Part shown: positions 41,966 to 51,353 of the stretch, in pieces
Numbering within the stretch: the stretch's first letter is position 1
Layout of the letters: each line of letters opens with the position of its first letter
Origin: Duganella zoogloeoides
GTDB lineage: Bacteria > Pseudomonadota > Gammaproteobacteria > Burkholderiales > Burkholderiaceae_D
Direction: 5' to 3'
Assembly: GCF_034479515.1 (NCBI RefSeq)
Contig: NZ_CP140152.1
Span: forward strand, 1,984,001 to 2,048,000
DNA: 64,000 bases
Made by a program: the position numbers and the translations under genes
The notes under the pieces: model-generated
What the model was told of the DNA's origin: nothing
Databases searched by the model: none
What the model saw: only the letters and a program-made list of their open reading frames with translations

Positions 41966-44590
41966 ATGCGCAACAAGCGGTGGTGGAAGTGGCCGGGGCG
42001 GGTGCTGCTGGCCGTGGTGTGCCTGATGCTGCTGGCAGTGGCCGGTGGCTGGCTGTACCTGCGCGCCAGCCTGCCCGCGCTGGACGGCACGCGGTTGGCG
42101 CCCGGTTTGCACGGCACGGTCAGCGTGGCGCGCGACCGGCATGGCGTGCCTGTCATCAGCGGTGAGAGCCGGCTCGATGTGGCGTATGCCACCGGCTTCG
42201 TGCACGCCCAGGAGCGTTACTTCCAGATGGACCTGCTGCGCCGGGTGGCGGCCGGCGAGCTGTCGGAGCTGTTCGGACCGCGCGCGCTGCCCACCGACCA
42301 GGCCCACCGCCTGCACCGCCTGCGCGCCCGCGCCGACCTGGCGCTGGCCGCGCTGCCGGCCGGCGACCAGCAGCTGTTGATACGCTACACCGACGGCGTC
42401 AACGCCGGCCTGGGTGCGCTCGGCGCCAGGCCGTTCGAGTATGTGCTCACCGGCGCCGCGCCGCGTCCGTGGCGCGCCGCCGATTCTCTGCTGGTGATCT
42501 GGGCCATGTATTTCGACTTGCAGGGCAACCAGATGCCGCGCGAACTGGCGCGCGGCTGGCTGCGCGACCACACCGATGATGCCCAGCGCGCTTTCCTGGT
42601 GCCGGCGTTCACCGCGTGGGATGCGCCGCTCGACGCGGCAACCGTCACCGGCGACGAAGCGCCGATCCCCGCCACCGCGCCCGCATGGTGGGGCCGTCCG
42701 CGCGGGCAAGGCTTGCAGACGCCGCGCCGCCTCGCTTTGGCCGATCCTTCGGCCGTCCCCGCGACGGGGCCGTTAGCCGAATCGTCCATCGCCCTGGTCC
42801 CGACGTTAGCCGAATCGTCCACCGCCTCGACGCTATCGTTTGTGCAAGCGCCGACGGACTGGCTCAACACCGTTGGCAGCAACAACTGGGCGGTGGCCGG
42901 CGGTCGCAGCGACAGCGGCGCGGCCATTGTCGCCAACGATATGCACCTCGGCCTGCAACTGCCGGTGATCTGGTACCGCGCCGCCTTGCAGTTCGCCGAC
43001 GGCAAGGGTGGACAGCGCCGCGTGGTGGGCGTGACATTACCCGGCGCGCCGGTGGTCGTTGTCGGCAGCAATGGCCAGGTGGCATGGGGCTTTACCAACA
43101 GTTATGGCGACTACCTGGACCTGGTCGAAGTCGATGCCGACGCGGCCCATTCGGGGCAACTGCGTACCCCGGCTGGCCTGGAGACCCCGGTGGTCCACCA
43201 CGAAACCATCATCGTCAAGGGACAGGCAAGCCATACACTGACAGTGCGCGATACCTCGCTCGGGCCGCTGCGTGAGGTCGGCGGCAAAACCTACGCGGTG
43301 CGCTGGACCGCGCACCAGCCGGGCGCTGTCAATGTCCGTGCGCATTTGCTCGAAAGCGTGGCGACGGTGGAGCAGGCATTGGCGCTGGCGCCCACGCTCG
43401 GCATCCCGGCGCAGAACATGGTGGCAGGCGACAGCGGCGGCCATATCGGCTGGACTATTGCCGGCCGCATTCCGCGCCGCGTGAGCAGTGCTGCCGGCGC
43501 CACCAACGCCACCAACGCCACCAACGCCACCAACGCCACCAACGCCACCAACGCTCCCAGCGCTGCCAACCCTGCCGGCACCACCCGCGCCACCGACGCC
43601 AGCTATCCGCTGCGCGCCGGCGACATGGCCAGTACCTGGCGAGGCTGGCTGGCGGCGGACGAATATCCCAGGTTGATCGATCCGGCCGGCGGCCAGCTGT
43701 TTACCGCCAACAGCCGCCAATTGAATGGGGCCGGCGCGGCGCTGCTGGGCGATGGTGGTTACGACCTCGGTGCGCGTTCGCGCCAGGTGCGCGACGGCTT
43801 GACCGCGCTGGGCCCGCGCACCGGCGTCAGGCAGGTGTGCGCGGTGGCGCTCGACGACCGCGCGCTGTTCCTGGCGCCGTGGCGCGACCGGGCTATCGCC
43901 GCGCTCGATGCGCAAGCGGTGGCCGGCCAGTCGCTGCGCGCCGAGGCGCTGGCGCTGCTGCGGTCCACCTGGACCGGCCACGCCAGCGTCGATTCGGTGG
44001 CATACCGTCTCACGCGCGGCTATATGTACGCGCTGTTCGACATCCTGTATGGCGGCGCCGACCAGCAGTTGTCCGCCCTCGATCCCAAGGCCGGCATGGC
44101 GGCAGCCAGCGCGCGCTGGCCGGTGGTAGTGGCGCGCCTGCTCGATGCGCAACCGCCGGCCTGGCTGCCGCCCGGATTCGCCAGCTGGCACGCGGTGCAA
44201 CTGGCGGCGCTGGACCGCGTGATCGCCGATCTGACGCAGGACGGCCGGCGCCTGGCCGACGCCACCTGGGGCCAGCGCAACACGGCCGCCAGCGCGCATC
44301 CGATGGCCGCATCGATACCGGTGCTGGGGCGCTATCTGAAAGTGGCGCCCGACATGCTGGCCGGCGACCAGCACATGCCGCGCGTGGCGGGCCCCACTTT
44401 TGGCGCATCCGAGCGGCTGACGGTGGCGCCGGGGCGCGAGGAAGAGGGCGTGTTCAACATGCCAGGCGGCCAGGGCGGCCATCCGCTGTCGCCATACTTT
44501 CTCGATGGCCGCGACGACTGGGTGGCGGGACGGGCCACGCCGCTTCTGCCGGGCCTGCCTGTCCATACGCTGCATTTCAGCCGACCTTGA
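41966..44590 (+). CDS. Penicillin acylase-family Ntn hydrolase
   Basis: An 874-residue precursor. An N-terminal membrane helix or uncleaved signal is at about 12-34. The alpha part holds YATGFVHAQERYFQMDLLRR, and the autocatalytic site is TVGSNNWAV, with Ser305 as the N-terminal nucleophile of the beta part. The Asn and other oxyanion residues lie in QRNTAASAHP and in the C-terminal HPLSPYF. Relatives hydrolyse amides such as acyl-homoserine lactones or beta-lactam side chains. A low-complexity (Ala-Thr-Asn)6 stretch at about residues 512-529 is unusual. Residues 270-300 contain a second low-complexity segment with LAESS twice. Confidence 0.87.
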   Translation: MRNKRWWKWPGRVLLAVVCLMLLAVAGGWLYLRASLPALDGTRLAPGLHGTVSVARDRHGVPVISGESRLDVAYATGFVHAQERYFQMDLLRRVAAGELSELFGPRALPTDQAHRLHRLRARADLALAALPAGDQQLLIRYTDGVNAGLGALGARPFEYVLTGAAPRPWRAADSLLVIWAMYFDLQGNQMPRELARGWLRDHTDDAQRAFLVPAFTAWDAPLDAATVTGDEAPIPATAPAWWGRPRGQGLQTPRRLALADPSAVPATGPLAESSIALVPTLAESSTASTLSFVQAPTDWLNTVGSNNWAVAGGRSDSGAAIVANDMHLGLQLPVIWYRAALQFADGKGGQRRVVGVTLPGAPVVVVGSNGQVAWGFTNSYGDYLDLVEVDADAAHSGQLRTPAGLETPVVHHETIIVKGQASHTLTVRDTSLGPLREVGGKTYAVRWTAHQPGAVNVRAHLLESVATVEQALALAPTLGIPAQNMVAGDSGGHIGWTIAGRIPRRVSSAAGATNATNATNATNATNATNAPSAANPAGTTRATDASYPLRAGDMASTWRGWLAADEYPRLIDPAGGQLFTANSRQLNGAGAALLGDGGYDLGARSRQVRDGLTALGPRTGVRQVCAVALDDRALFLAPWRDRAIAALDAQAVAGQSLRAEALALLRSTWTGHASVDSVAYRLTRGYMYALFDILYGGADQQLSALDPKAGMAAASARWPVVVARLLDAQPPAWLPPGFASWHAVQLAALDRVIADLTQDGRRLADATWGQRNTAASAHPMAASIPVLGRYLKVAPDMLAGDQHMPRVAGPTFGASERLTVAPGREEEGVFNMPGGQGGHPLSPYFLDGRDDWVAGRATPLLPGLPVHTLHFSRP
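43499..43552 (+). repeat. 9-bp tandem repeat inside the penicillin acylase gene
   Basis: GCCACCAAC is repeated six times without change. It codes for (Ala-Thr-Asn)6 in a surface loop of the beta chain. The period keeps the reading frame. Several more Asn/Thr/Ala codons follow that look like decayed copies. Confidence 0.9.
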
Positions 44591-44670
44591 TCCAGATCTA
44601 ATCACGCTCACGCAGGCGGAACCGGGCGGTCACAGTGGAACTCCAAGCATGATAACCAGGAGTTCTCCCC

Positions 44671-46083
44671 ATGCTCAAAATTGCGCTCATCAGTTCGTAT
44701 GCTTCGCCGCTGGCCGTCAATCGCAGTGTCGATTGCGACAGCCTCGGCCTTTACGTGGCGCAACTCGGTTCGGAACTGGGTGCGCTCGGCTGCCAGGTCG
44801 ATATCTTCACCCGCCGCGACCGCATCGAGCAGCCCCAGGTCCATTATTGGCGGCCCAATGTGCGCATTATCCACGTGCCGGCCGGTCCGCCCGCTGTCCT
44901 GGCGTCCGAACACATGCAACCGTTCATCGAGCAGTTCGGGCGTTTCATGGCGGGCTTTGCGCGGCGCCAGCGCGGCGGCTACGACATCGCCCACGCCTGC
45001 GACCCGTCGTCCGGTTGCGCGGCGCAGCAGCTGCGGCGCACGCTGGGCGTGCCTTATGTGATCACGCTGTCTGCGTTTCCGGCGCAGCAGGGCGGCGCGG
45101 CGGCGGTCGCCTTGCAACAACAATCGCTGGACAATGCCGACCGCGTGCTGGTGCTGTGCCGACAGCAGCGCGACGCACTGCAAGGCGTGCCGGGCCGGGC
45201 TCCCCCCCGTATCGACATCGTGCCCGGCGGATTCGACCCTGCGCTGTTCTGGCCGGTGCGGCTGCGCGCGCGCGGCGTGCTGGGGCTGCCTACGGATGCC
45301 TTTCTGGCGCTGCACGTGGGGCGGCTGGCGCCCGGGCATGGCATCGACACCGCCATCGAGGGCATGGCAAAACTGGCCGGCCGGCACGCGGTGGCAGCGC
45401 GGCTGCTGGTGCTCGGCGCGGCTGTGCCGGACGAGGATAGCCATTTGGCGCGCCCGCTCGATGCAGCGCCGTCGCGCCAGCCATGCGAGACGCCGCAGTC
45501 AACCCGGTCGCAGCAGCCATCCCAATCGCAGCCGCCCAATCAGTCGCCCCCATTGCTCCAGTGGCACCAGCGAGCGCATGTGAGCGAGTTTCAGCGCCTG
45601 CGCGACCTGGCAGGCAGGCTTGATGTCGAAATTGCTTTCGTGAGGCCGCAGCCGGCTTCCGCGCTGCGCCACTGGTATAGCGCGGCGGATGTTTGCATTG
45701 CGACGCCGTGCCACAACGCTTTTGGTGCAGCGGTGCTGGGGGCCATGGCGTGCGCCACGCCGGTTGTTGGGGCAGCGGTTGGCTGCATCGACGCCATGGT
45801 GGTCGATGGCGAAACCGGCTACCTGGTCGCGCCGCGCGATCCGGCAGCGCTCGCCGGCCGGCTGGCCAGCCTGCACGCCAACCCGGCGCAGGCGCGCAGT
45901 CTCGGCGTGCAGGGCTGGCGCCGCGCCCATCGCCACTACACCTGGCGCCGCGTGGCGCAGCGCCACATGGCAGTCTATGCGCAGGTGCTGGCCGGGGTGG
46001 CCGCCGACGTGGCTTCTGACGGTGCCAGCGAGCTTGCAGGCAAGGTAGCCAGCCATGGGGGCGCCAGCGCCTCGCTGGCCTGA
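44671..46083 (+). CDS. GT4-type glycosyltransferase with an altered active-site box
   Basis: A 470-residue GT-B glycosyltransferase. The N-terminal half shows SSYASPLA, DSLGLYVAQLGSEL, VDIFTRRD and HACDPSSGCAA; the C-terminal half has VGRLAPGHGIDTAIEGM and TPVVGAAVGCIDAMVVDGETGYLV. A Ser/Gln/Pro-rich insert lies at about 272-302. The box that normally reads E-x7-E in GT4 is NAFGAAVLGAMA here, with neither Glu kept. AGGAG precedes the ATG. The 3' end overlaps the convergent acyltransferase gene by 109 bp. It may transfer sugars to an envelope polymer or be non-catalytic. Confidence 0.78.
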   Translation: MLKIALISSYASPLAVNRSVDCDSLGLYVAQLGSELGALGCQVDIFTRRDRIEQPQVHYWRPNVRIIHVPAGPPAVLASEHMQPFIEQFGRFMAGFARRQRGGYDIAHACDPSSGCAAQQLRRTLGVPYVITLSAFPAQQGGAAAVALQQQSLDNADRVLVLCRQQRDALQGVPGRAPPRIDIVPGGFDPALFWPVRLRARGVLGLPTDAFLALHVGRLAPGHGIDTAIEGMAKLAGRHAVAARLLVLGAAVPDEDSHLARPLDAAPSRQPCETPQSTRSQQPSQSQPPNQSPPLLQWHQRAHVSEFQRLRDLAGRLDVEIAFVRPQPASALRHWYSAADVCIATPCHNAFGAAVLGAMACATPVVGAAVGCIDAMVVDGETGYLVAPRDPAALAGRLASLHANPAQARSLGVQGWRRAHRHYTWRRVAQRHMAVYAQVLAGVAADVASDGASELAGKVASHGGASASLA

Positions 46084-47273
46084 GCGGGGGCTTGGACATG
46101 GTTCTCGCCCCGCACCGTCCGCTGCATCTTGCCCAGCCCGAACAAGGGGCGCAGCACCGCCACCCGCCGCACCAGCTCGAATACGGCAAAGCTGATGGTC
46201 ACGGTCAGGATCACCAGCACCGCGCCTTCCACGGCCGGCGCCAGCCTGACCGGCTTGAACCAGTGTGCCATGGTCACGATCAGGGTCTGGTGCAGGATGT
46301 ACACGGGGAAGACGGCTTCGGTCAAATAGCGGCGCGGGGCGCTGTCGGCGCGTACGTGGCGGTGGGCATAACCGCACACGGTCAGGATCGCCACCCACTG
46401 GTTCAGGCTATAGATTGCCCCCATCACCGGGCGCCACGGCGCCACGGCCGGGCTGTGCATCAGTTCGTGCGGCATGATGTAGCACACCACCAGGATCGCC
46501 CAGCTGCCCAGCCACATGCCCAGCGAGGTCCAGCGCAGGCGGTCGGCTTCCTGCCACACGTGGCGCTGGCTGGCCAGCAGCGCGCCCAGCACGAACAGGT
46601 AAAAGTACTGCGCATGGTTGTACCAGTCGCCAGCCAGGGCGTGGGTGCTGGGGTAGCTTGCGGAAAGCGTCAAGCGGGCCACTACCAGTACGATCACCGG
46701 CAGCAGCACCAGCTTCCAGCCGGCCAGCACGCGGCCTGCCAGGTTCGACAGCGCCGTCAGGCGTTTGCCCGCCATCCAGGCCAGCGCGCCGAACACCATC
46801 GTGTACACCCACAGGTAGGCCACGAACCACAGGTGGTTCCAGGTCGGCATGGCCAGGCAGTCGTCGCCCCGGCAAAAGCCGTCGTAGCTGGTCATGTACA
46901 GCTTGAGGAAGTCGCCGTAACCGCCCTGGTAGGCTACTTTTTCCACCACCTCGAAGTACGCTTGCGGCGGCACGATCACCAGCATGCCGAAGGCCAGCGG
47001 CACCAGCAGGCGCCAGCTGCGCTGCGCCATCAGTTTGCCGACGTGCAGTTTGCCCAGCATGAAGGCGGTGGCCACGCCCGAGATCATGAACAGCAAGCCC
47101 AGCCGCCACGGCGCAGACAGGATCATCAGCGGTTCGATGGCATGGCCGGCATCGGGACTTTTTACGTGCCAGTCCCAGCTGACGTAGTACATGCCGGTGT
47201 GGTAAAGGATCAGCACCAGGAAGGCGATGATGCGTATCCAGTCGAGAAAATACAGGCGTTGGTGGTTGTGCAT
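45975..47273 (-). CDS. Acyltransferase 3-family membrane protein
   Basis: A 432-residue integral membrane O-acyltransferase with about ten helices. It starts RLYFLDWIRIIAFLVLILYHTG, where the His of YH is a conserved catalytic position, and has RSWRLLVPLAFGMLV and AVFPVYILHQTLIV. Such proteins acetylate or succinylate exported glycans. The last 45 residues are Ala/Ser/Pro-rich, and they are encoded opposite the C-terminus of the glycosyltransferase. It lies 55 bp behind the LytTR regulator on the same strand. Confidence 0.85.
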   Translation of the reverse strand: MHNHQRLYFLDWIRIIAFLVLILYHTGMYYVSWDWHVKSPDAGHAIEPLMILSAPWRLGLLFMISGVATAFMLGKLHVGKLMAQRSWRLLVPLAFGMLVIVPPQAYFEVVEKVAYQGGYGDFLKLYMTSYDGFCRGDDCLAMPTWNHLWFVAYLWVYTMVFGALAWMAGKRLTALSNLAGRVLAGWKLVLLPVIVLVVARLTLSASYPSTHALAGDWYNHAQYFYLFVLGALLASQRHVWQEADRLRWTSLGMWLGSWAILVVCYIMPHELMHSPAVAPWRPVMGAIYSLNQWVAILTVCGYAHRHVRADSAPRRYLTEAVFPVYILHQTLIVTMAHWFKPVRLAPAVEGAVLVILTVTISFAVFELVRRVAVLRPLFGLGKMQRTVRGENHVQAPAQASEALAPPWLATLPASSLAPSEATSAATPASTCA

Positions 47274-47328
47274 GCTGGCTCCGTGGGGGATGCGTGGTTC
47301 GATGGAGCCAGCTTATGCGGCCGTCCAC

Positions 47329-48288
47329 TCAGGGTCCAGCGTCGTGGGGCGAACCGGGATGCCGGTGGGGCGAGTTGGAATTATTGGAACTGCCAGGTGC
47401 GCCAGGTGCGCCGCCTCCCGACGCTGCGTCCGCCTGCAGGCGCGCCACCACGTCGCTGCGGAACTGGCGCGAGCATGCCACCCGGGCGCCGCCGCGCAAT
47501 ATCAACTCTCCGTCACCCTTGTCCAGCGCTTCGATGCCGGCCACCCAGTCCAGCTGCACTGCGGCGCGGCGGTGGCAGCGCACGAAGCGCGGGCCGAGCT
47601 TGGCGAGCAGGCCGGCCAGGGTCTGGCGCATCAACGGCCCACCGTTGGCCGTGTGCAGCACTACGTAGTTGTCGGCCGTTTCGATCCACTGGATGTCTTG
47701 TACCCGGACCACGCGCATGCCGCCGCGTTCGGGTACCAGCAGTTGCATCGGGGCGGGCAGGGGTGGTGGCGTGTCTGGCGATGCTGCTGCGGCTGGCATG
47801 ACCGGATTAACCGGCGTTGAACGCGTGGACAGCGAACGGGCCGGCGAGGCAGGAAGCGGCGAGGCAGAAAACGACGAGTCCGCTTGTGGCAAGGCAGGGC
47901 ATGGCGAAGCACTTGGCGGTGCAAGCGCACCTTGCGCCAAGCGTGCGCGGGCGCGGTCCAGCGCGCGCCGCAGCCGCTGCTGGTCGTAGGGTTTGAGCAG
48001 GTAGTCGATGGCGTTGGCGTCGAAGGCGCGGATGGCGTAGTCGTCGTAAGCGGTCACGAACACCACCAGCGGCGCCGGGACCGGCAGCGAGGCCGCCACG
48101 TCCAGGCCGTTAACTTCCGGCATCTGGATGTCGAGCAGCAGCAGGTCGGGCGCGAACGCCGGCAATTGTTCGAGCGCATCGACGCCGTCGCGCGCTTCGC
48201 CGATGGCGGTAATGTCCGGCTCCTGCTCCAGCAGGCGCCGCAGCTTGTCGCGCGCCGGGCGCTCGTCGTCAACGATCAGGATCCGCAT
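47329..48288 (-). CDS. LytTR-type response regulator
   Basis: A 319-residue regulator with a receiver domain (1-118; IVDDERPARD, phospho-acceptor Asp53 in LLLLDIQMP, Lys in YLLKPYD), a long Ser/Pro/Ala-rich linker (about 125-180), and a LytTR DNA-binding domain (about 185-290; VQDIQWIETADNYVVLHTA, FVRCHRRAAV). The Ser/Asn-rich tail ends near the stop. The ATG overlaps the histidine-kinase stop by 13 bp, so the two are translationally coupled as a LytS/LytR-like pair. Confidence 0.88.
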   Translation of the reverse strand: MRILIVDDERPARDKLRRLLEQEPDITAIGEARDGVDALEQLPAFAPDLLLLDIQMPEVNGLDVAASLPVPAPLVVFVTAYDDYAIRAFDANAIDYLLKPYDQQRLRRALDRARARLAQGALAPPSASPCPALPQADSSFSASPLPASPARSLSTRSTPVNPVMPAAAASPDTPPPLPAPMQLLVPERGGMRVVRVQDIQWIETADNYVVLHTANGGPLMRQTLAGLLAKLGPRFVRCHRRAAVQLDWVAGIEALDKGDGELILRGGARVACSRQFRSDVVARLQADAASGGGAPGAPGSSNNSNSPHRHPGSPHDAGP

Positions 48289-49382
48289 GGCAGCCGCATC
48301 TCCGCCCGCACGCCGGCAGGCGCAAGCTGGATCAGGTTGAACGTTGCACCGCCAGCGTACCCGGTGGCCAGGCGCTCGCGCAAATTGCGCACACCGATGC
48401 CGGTGTTGTCGCCAGCGTCACTCGCCGCCGCCAACCGCCCCGCATCATCCTCCACCCGCAGCACCAGCAACCCGTCTTCGCGGTACGCGGTGATGGCGAT
48501 GGCGGTGGGCTGGCGTCGCCGTTCCACCGTGTGCTTGAAGATGTTTTCCAGCAGCGGCTGCAGGCTCATCACCGGTACCGGGCAGTCCAGCAACGCTTGG
48601 TCGATCTGCCAGGCGATGCTGACGCGGTCGGAGAAGCGTTCGGCCATCAACGCCGCGTAGCCGCGCAGCAGGCGCAGTTCGGTGGACAGTGGCACCTGGT
48701 GCTGCTCACCCACGTCGAGCGTGGCGCGCAGCACGTCGGCCAGCTGGATCAGCATGGCGTCAGCACGGTCCACGTCGGTGTGCATCAGCGACGAGACGGT
48801 GTTGAGGGCATTGAACAGGAAGTGCGGTTGCAGTTGCTGGGTGAGCCGCAGCAACTGTACTTCGCGCAGCGAGGCGTTCACCCGTTCCAGTCTCAGTTTT
48901 TCGCTGAGCATGGCGTGGTACGACAGGATGCCGAAGGTAATCGTGGCGAAGATGAAAAAGAACACCGTCATCTTGACGTTCTCGTACAGCAGCACCTCGG
49001 GCCAGGCTTCGTGCGTGTACACATCGCCCGCCATGCCGTACAGCAGATGGCGCATGCCGAAGGCGAGCGGGGTGAAGGCCACCCAGTAGACGGGCAGCCA
49101 TACCAGCTGGCGCGCGAACCAGCGCACCGGCGAACCGACCAGGTCGTCGTGGCGGGCGGTGTAGCGGCGCTGCAGGTAGAGCAGCAAGGTCACTGCCAGG
49201 AACGAGGTCGCCTCCCACGAGATCGGTTTCCACAGCGCGCCGCCACCGTTGCGGATGAATTCCTGTATCGCAGTAGCTGTCATCAGGCTCCAGAACAGGA
49301 GCCAGGCGATGGCGAGGTTGAGCCTGGTGCGACTCTGGAACTTGGCGGACATGGCGGCCATGATTGGCCATTCTTGGCACAT
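48276..49382 (-). CDS. LytS/YehU-type sensor histidine kinase
   Basis: 368 residues with four membrane helices in the first 155 residues, no periplasmic domain of size, and a cytoplasmic HisKA_7TM-less His_kinase domain: LTQQLQPHFLFNALNTVSSL with His187, then an ATPase domain with MSLQPLLENIFKH and GIGVRNLRERL. I start at the ATG with AAGGTGGG upstream; the longer open frame reaches into the divergent GH43 gene. It pairs with the LytTR regulator. Adjacent envelope genes (acyltransferase, glycosyltransferase) are candidate targets. Confidence 0.85.
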   Translation of the reverse strand: MCQEWPIMAAMSAKFQSRTRLNLAIAWLLFWSLMTATAIQEFIRNGGGALWKPISWEATSFLAVTLLLYLQRRYTARHDDLVGSPVRWFARQLVWLPVYWVAFTPLAFGMRHLLYGMAGDVYTHEAWPEVLLYENVKMTVFFFIFATITFGILSYHAMLSEKLRLERVNASLREVQLLRLTQQLQPHFLFNALNTVSSLMHTDVDRADAMLIQLADVLRATLDVGEQHQVPLSTELRLLRGYAALMAERFSDRVSIAWQIDQALLDCPVPVMSLQPLLENIFKHTVERRRQPTAIAITAYREDGLLVLRVEDDAGRLAAASDAGDNTGIGVRNLRERLATGYAGGATFNLIQLAPAGVRAEMRLPCGS

Positions 49383-49452
49383 TGTCAAACCCACCTTGTT
49401 GGTGAAATCGTTTTCAGATACCCTGTGGTCACAATAATGATGGAGAGTCATG

Positions 49453-51267
49453 ATGACCAACGATGCCCGCCGCAAGGCCGTTAAAACCATGCTGGCCGGC
49501 GCCGTCACGCTGTCGGCCACACCTGCGCTCGCTGCCACCGCTGGCGTCACCGCCAACAGCCGCAGCGCCACAGTCGCAGGCACCGGCACCCGCCCCGGCA
49601 ACGGCAACGGCAACGGCAACGGCACCCGCACCCGCCCCGGCAACGGCAACGGCAACGGCAACGGCGCAGGCGCAGGCGCAGGCGCCGCCGACACCAGCGG
49701 CAATGCCAACGCGGCTACCAGCCGGGGCGGGGATGGCTGCACGCCACCTTCGCCAGGCTGGGGCAAAGGCGTGGAAGGCCAGCGCCAGGCCGACCTCGGC
49801 AACGGCCTGTACCGCAACCCCATCATTGCCGGTGACCATCCCGACCCGACCGTGCTCAAGGACGGCAGCGACTACTACCTGACGTACTCGTCGTTCTATT
49901 CGTATCCCGGCCTGGTGATCTGGCATTCGACCGACCTGGTCAACTGGCGGCCGATCACCGCCGCCCTGACCAAGCCGCTGGGCGCCGTGTGGGCGGTGGA
50001 CCTGTGCAAGCACAACGGCCGCTACTTCATCTATATTCCCGCCGCGCCCGACGGCGATGCCTGGTCGATCTACGCGATCTGGGCCGACAACATCGCCGGC
50101 CCGTGGAGCGAGCCGGTCGATCTCAAGATCGCCGGTTGCATCGATCCCGGCCACGTGGTGGGCGAGGATGGCAAGCGCTACCTGTTCGTCAACGGCATCC
50201 GCAAGATCCGACTCACCGACGATGGCCTGGCCACCGACGGCCAACTGGAAAAGGCCTACGAGCCATGGCGCTACCCGGCCGACTGGGTGGTGGAAAACTT
50301 CGCGCCCGAAGGCCCGAAGCTGCTGCGTCGCGGCAAGTGGTTTTACCTGGTGACGGCAGTGGGCGGCACTGCCGGGCCGGTCACCGGCCACATGGTGATT
50401 GCCGCGCGGTCGGCGTCGATCCACGGACCGTGGGAACATTGCCCGCACAATCCGCTGGTGCGCACCACCGGCACCGCCGAGCCCTGGTGGTCGCGCGGCC
50501 ATGCCACGCTGGTCCAAGGCCCGGCCGGCGACTGGTGGATGATTTATCACGGCTACGAAAACGGCTACCGCACGCTGGGCCGCCAGACCCTGCTCGAACC
50601 GATCGAGTGGACTGCCGACGGCTGGTTCCGCGCGCTGGGCGGCGATTTGTCGCGGCCGCTGCCGAAACCGCGCGGGGGCAAGGCCGGACCTTCGGGCCAT
50701 GCCCTGTCCGACAACTTCAGCAGCAACCGCATGGGCGTGCAGTGGGCGTTCCACGATCCCGCGCCCGGCGAGTCGCGCCGCGCCCGCTACACGCAGCAGG
50801 GGCTGGAACTGGCCGGGCGCGGCCATACGCCGGCCGACAGCCGGCCGCTCACCTGCGGGGTGGGCGAGCACTCGTACCAGGGTGAAATCACGCTCACCCT
50901 GGACGGGCAGGCGGAGGCCGGCCTGCTGCTGTTCTATAACAGCAAGGCGTTCGTGGGACTGGGCTTTGCGCCGGACACCATCAAGACTTTCCAGTACGCC
51001 GAAGAGCACGGCTGGGCCCGCGTACAGCGCGCCACCTCGACGGTGCGGGTGCGCCTGACCAACGTGGAAAACGTGATCACCTTTCACTACTCGCACGATG
51101 GCGGCCGCCACTGGACGCTGCACGGTACGCGCATGGAAGTATCGGGCATCCACCACAATGTGTTCGGCGGTTTTCTCAGCCTGAAGCTGGGCGTGTACTG
51201 TGCTGGCGCGGGTACGGTGCGACTCAACGATTTCACATTCCGGGCTCTCGATGCGGTATCGAAGTAA
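49453..51267 (+). CDS. Exported GH43 xylosidase/arabinosidase with Gly-Asn repeat
   Basis: About 604 residues. A signal peptide with an Arg pair (ARRKAVKTMLAG) is followed by a low-complexity Gly/Asn/Arg/Pro region (about 45-78). The GH43 propeller spans about 115-400: Asp in GDHPDPTV, Asp in CIDPGHVV, Glu in FAPEGPKLL. A C-terminal beta-sandwich of the beta-xylosidase type follows (DNFSSNRMGVQWAF to LNDFTF). The enzyme releases xylose or arabinose from xylan-type polymers. GGAGAG is six bases from ATG 49453; the preceding ATG 49450 is too close. It is divergent from the kinase gene. Confidence 0.83.
   Translation: MTNDARRKAVKTMLAGAVTLSATPALAATAGVTANSRSATVAGTGTRPGNGNGNGNGTRTRPGNGNGNGNGAGAGAGAADTSGNANAATSRGGDGCTPPSPGWGKGVEGQRQADLGNGLYRNPIIAGDHPDPTVLKDGSDYYLTYSSFYSYPGLVIWHSTDLVNWRPITAALTKPLGAVWAVDLCKHNGRYFIYIPAAPDGDAWSIYAIWADNIAGPWSEPVDLKIAGCIDPGHVVGEDGKRYLFVNGIRKIRLTDDGLATDGQLEKAYEPWRYPADWVVENFAPEGPKLLRRGKWFYLVTAVGGTAGPVTGHMVIAARSASIHGPWEHCPHNPLVRTTGTAEPWWSRGHATLVQGPAGDWWMIYHGYENGYRTLGRQTLLEPIEWTADGWFRALGGDLSRPLPKPRGGKAGPSGHALSDNFSSNRMGVQWAFHDPAPGESRRARYTQQGLELAGRGHTPADSRPLTCGVGEHSYQGEITLTLDGQAEAGLLLFYNSKAFVGLGFAPDTIKTFQYAEEHGWARVQRATSTVRVRLTNVENVITFHYSHDGGRHWTLHGTRMEVSGIHHNVFGGFLSLKLGVYCAGAGTVRLNDFTFRALDAVSK
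49588..49683 (+). repeat. Tandem 36-bp repeat and Gly-Ala repeat inside the GH43 gene
   Basis: Two identical 36-bp units, each ACCCGCCCCGGC plus four AACGGC, lie at 49588-49623 and 49630-49665, separated by ACCCGC. Three GCAGGC units follow. They code for RPGNGNGNGNG twice and a Gly-Ala run in the mature N-terminus. Confidence 0.85.
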
Positions 51268-51353
51268 CAGTTTTGTATTGGATAATTTGCATAATTTCCG
51301 AGGAGAATTAATTACTGTATAGTTAGATATTCCCCTCGCATTACATCCACGCC

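Noticed and set aside
49416-49433. GATACC half-site upstream of the GH43 gene at 49453
   Set aside because: The second arm is missing (TCACAA instead of GRTATC), so membership of the arabinose regulon is not supported.
51249-51283. Possible fourth dyad: GGTATCGAAG plus TTGGAT near the end of the GH43 gene at 49453
   Set aside because: Only one arm is present, it lies inside the last codons of the gene, the distance to TTGGAT is 17 and not 19 bp, and no -10 box follows at 18 bp.
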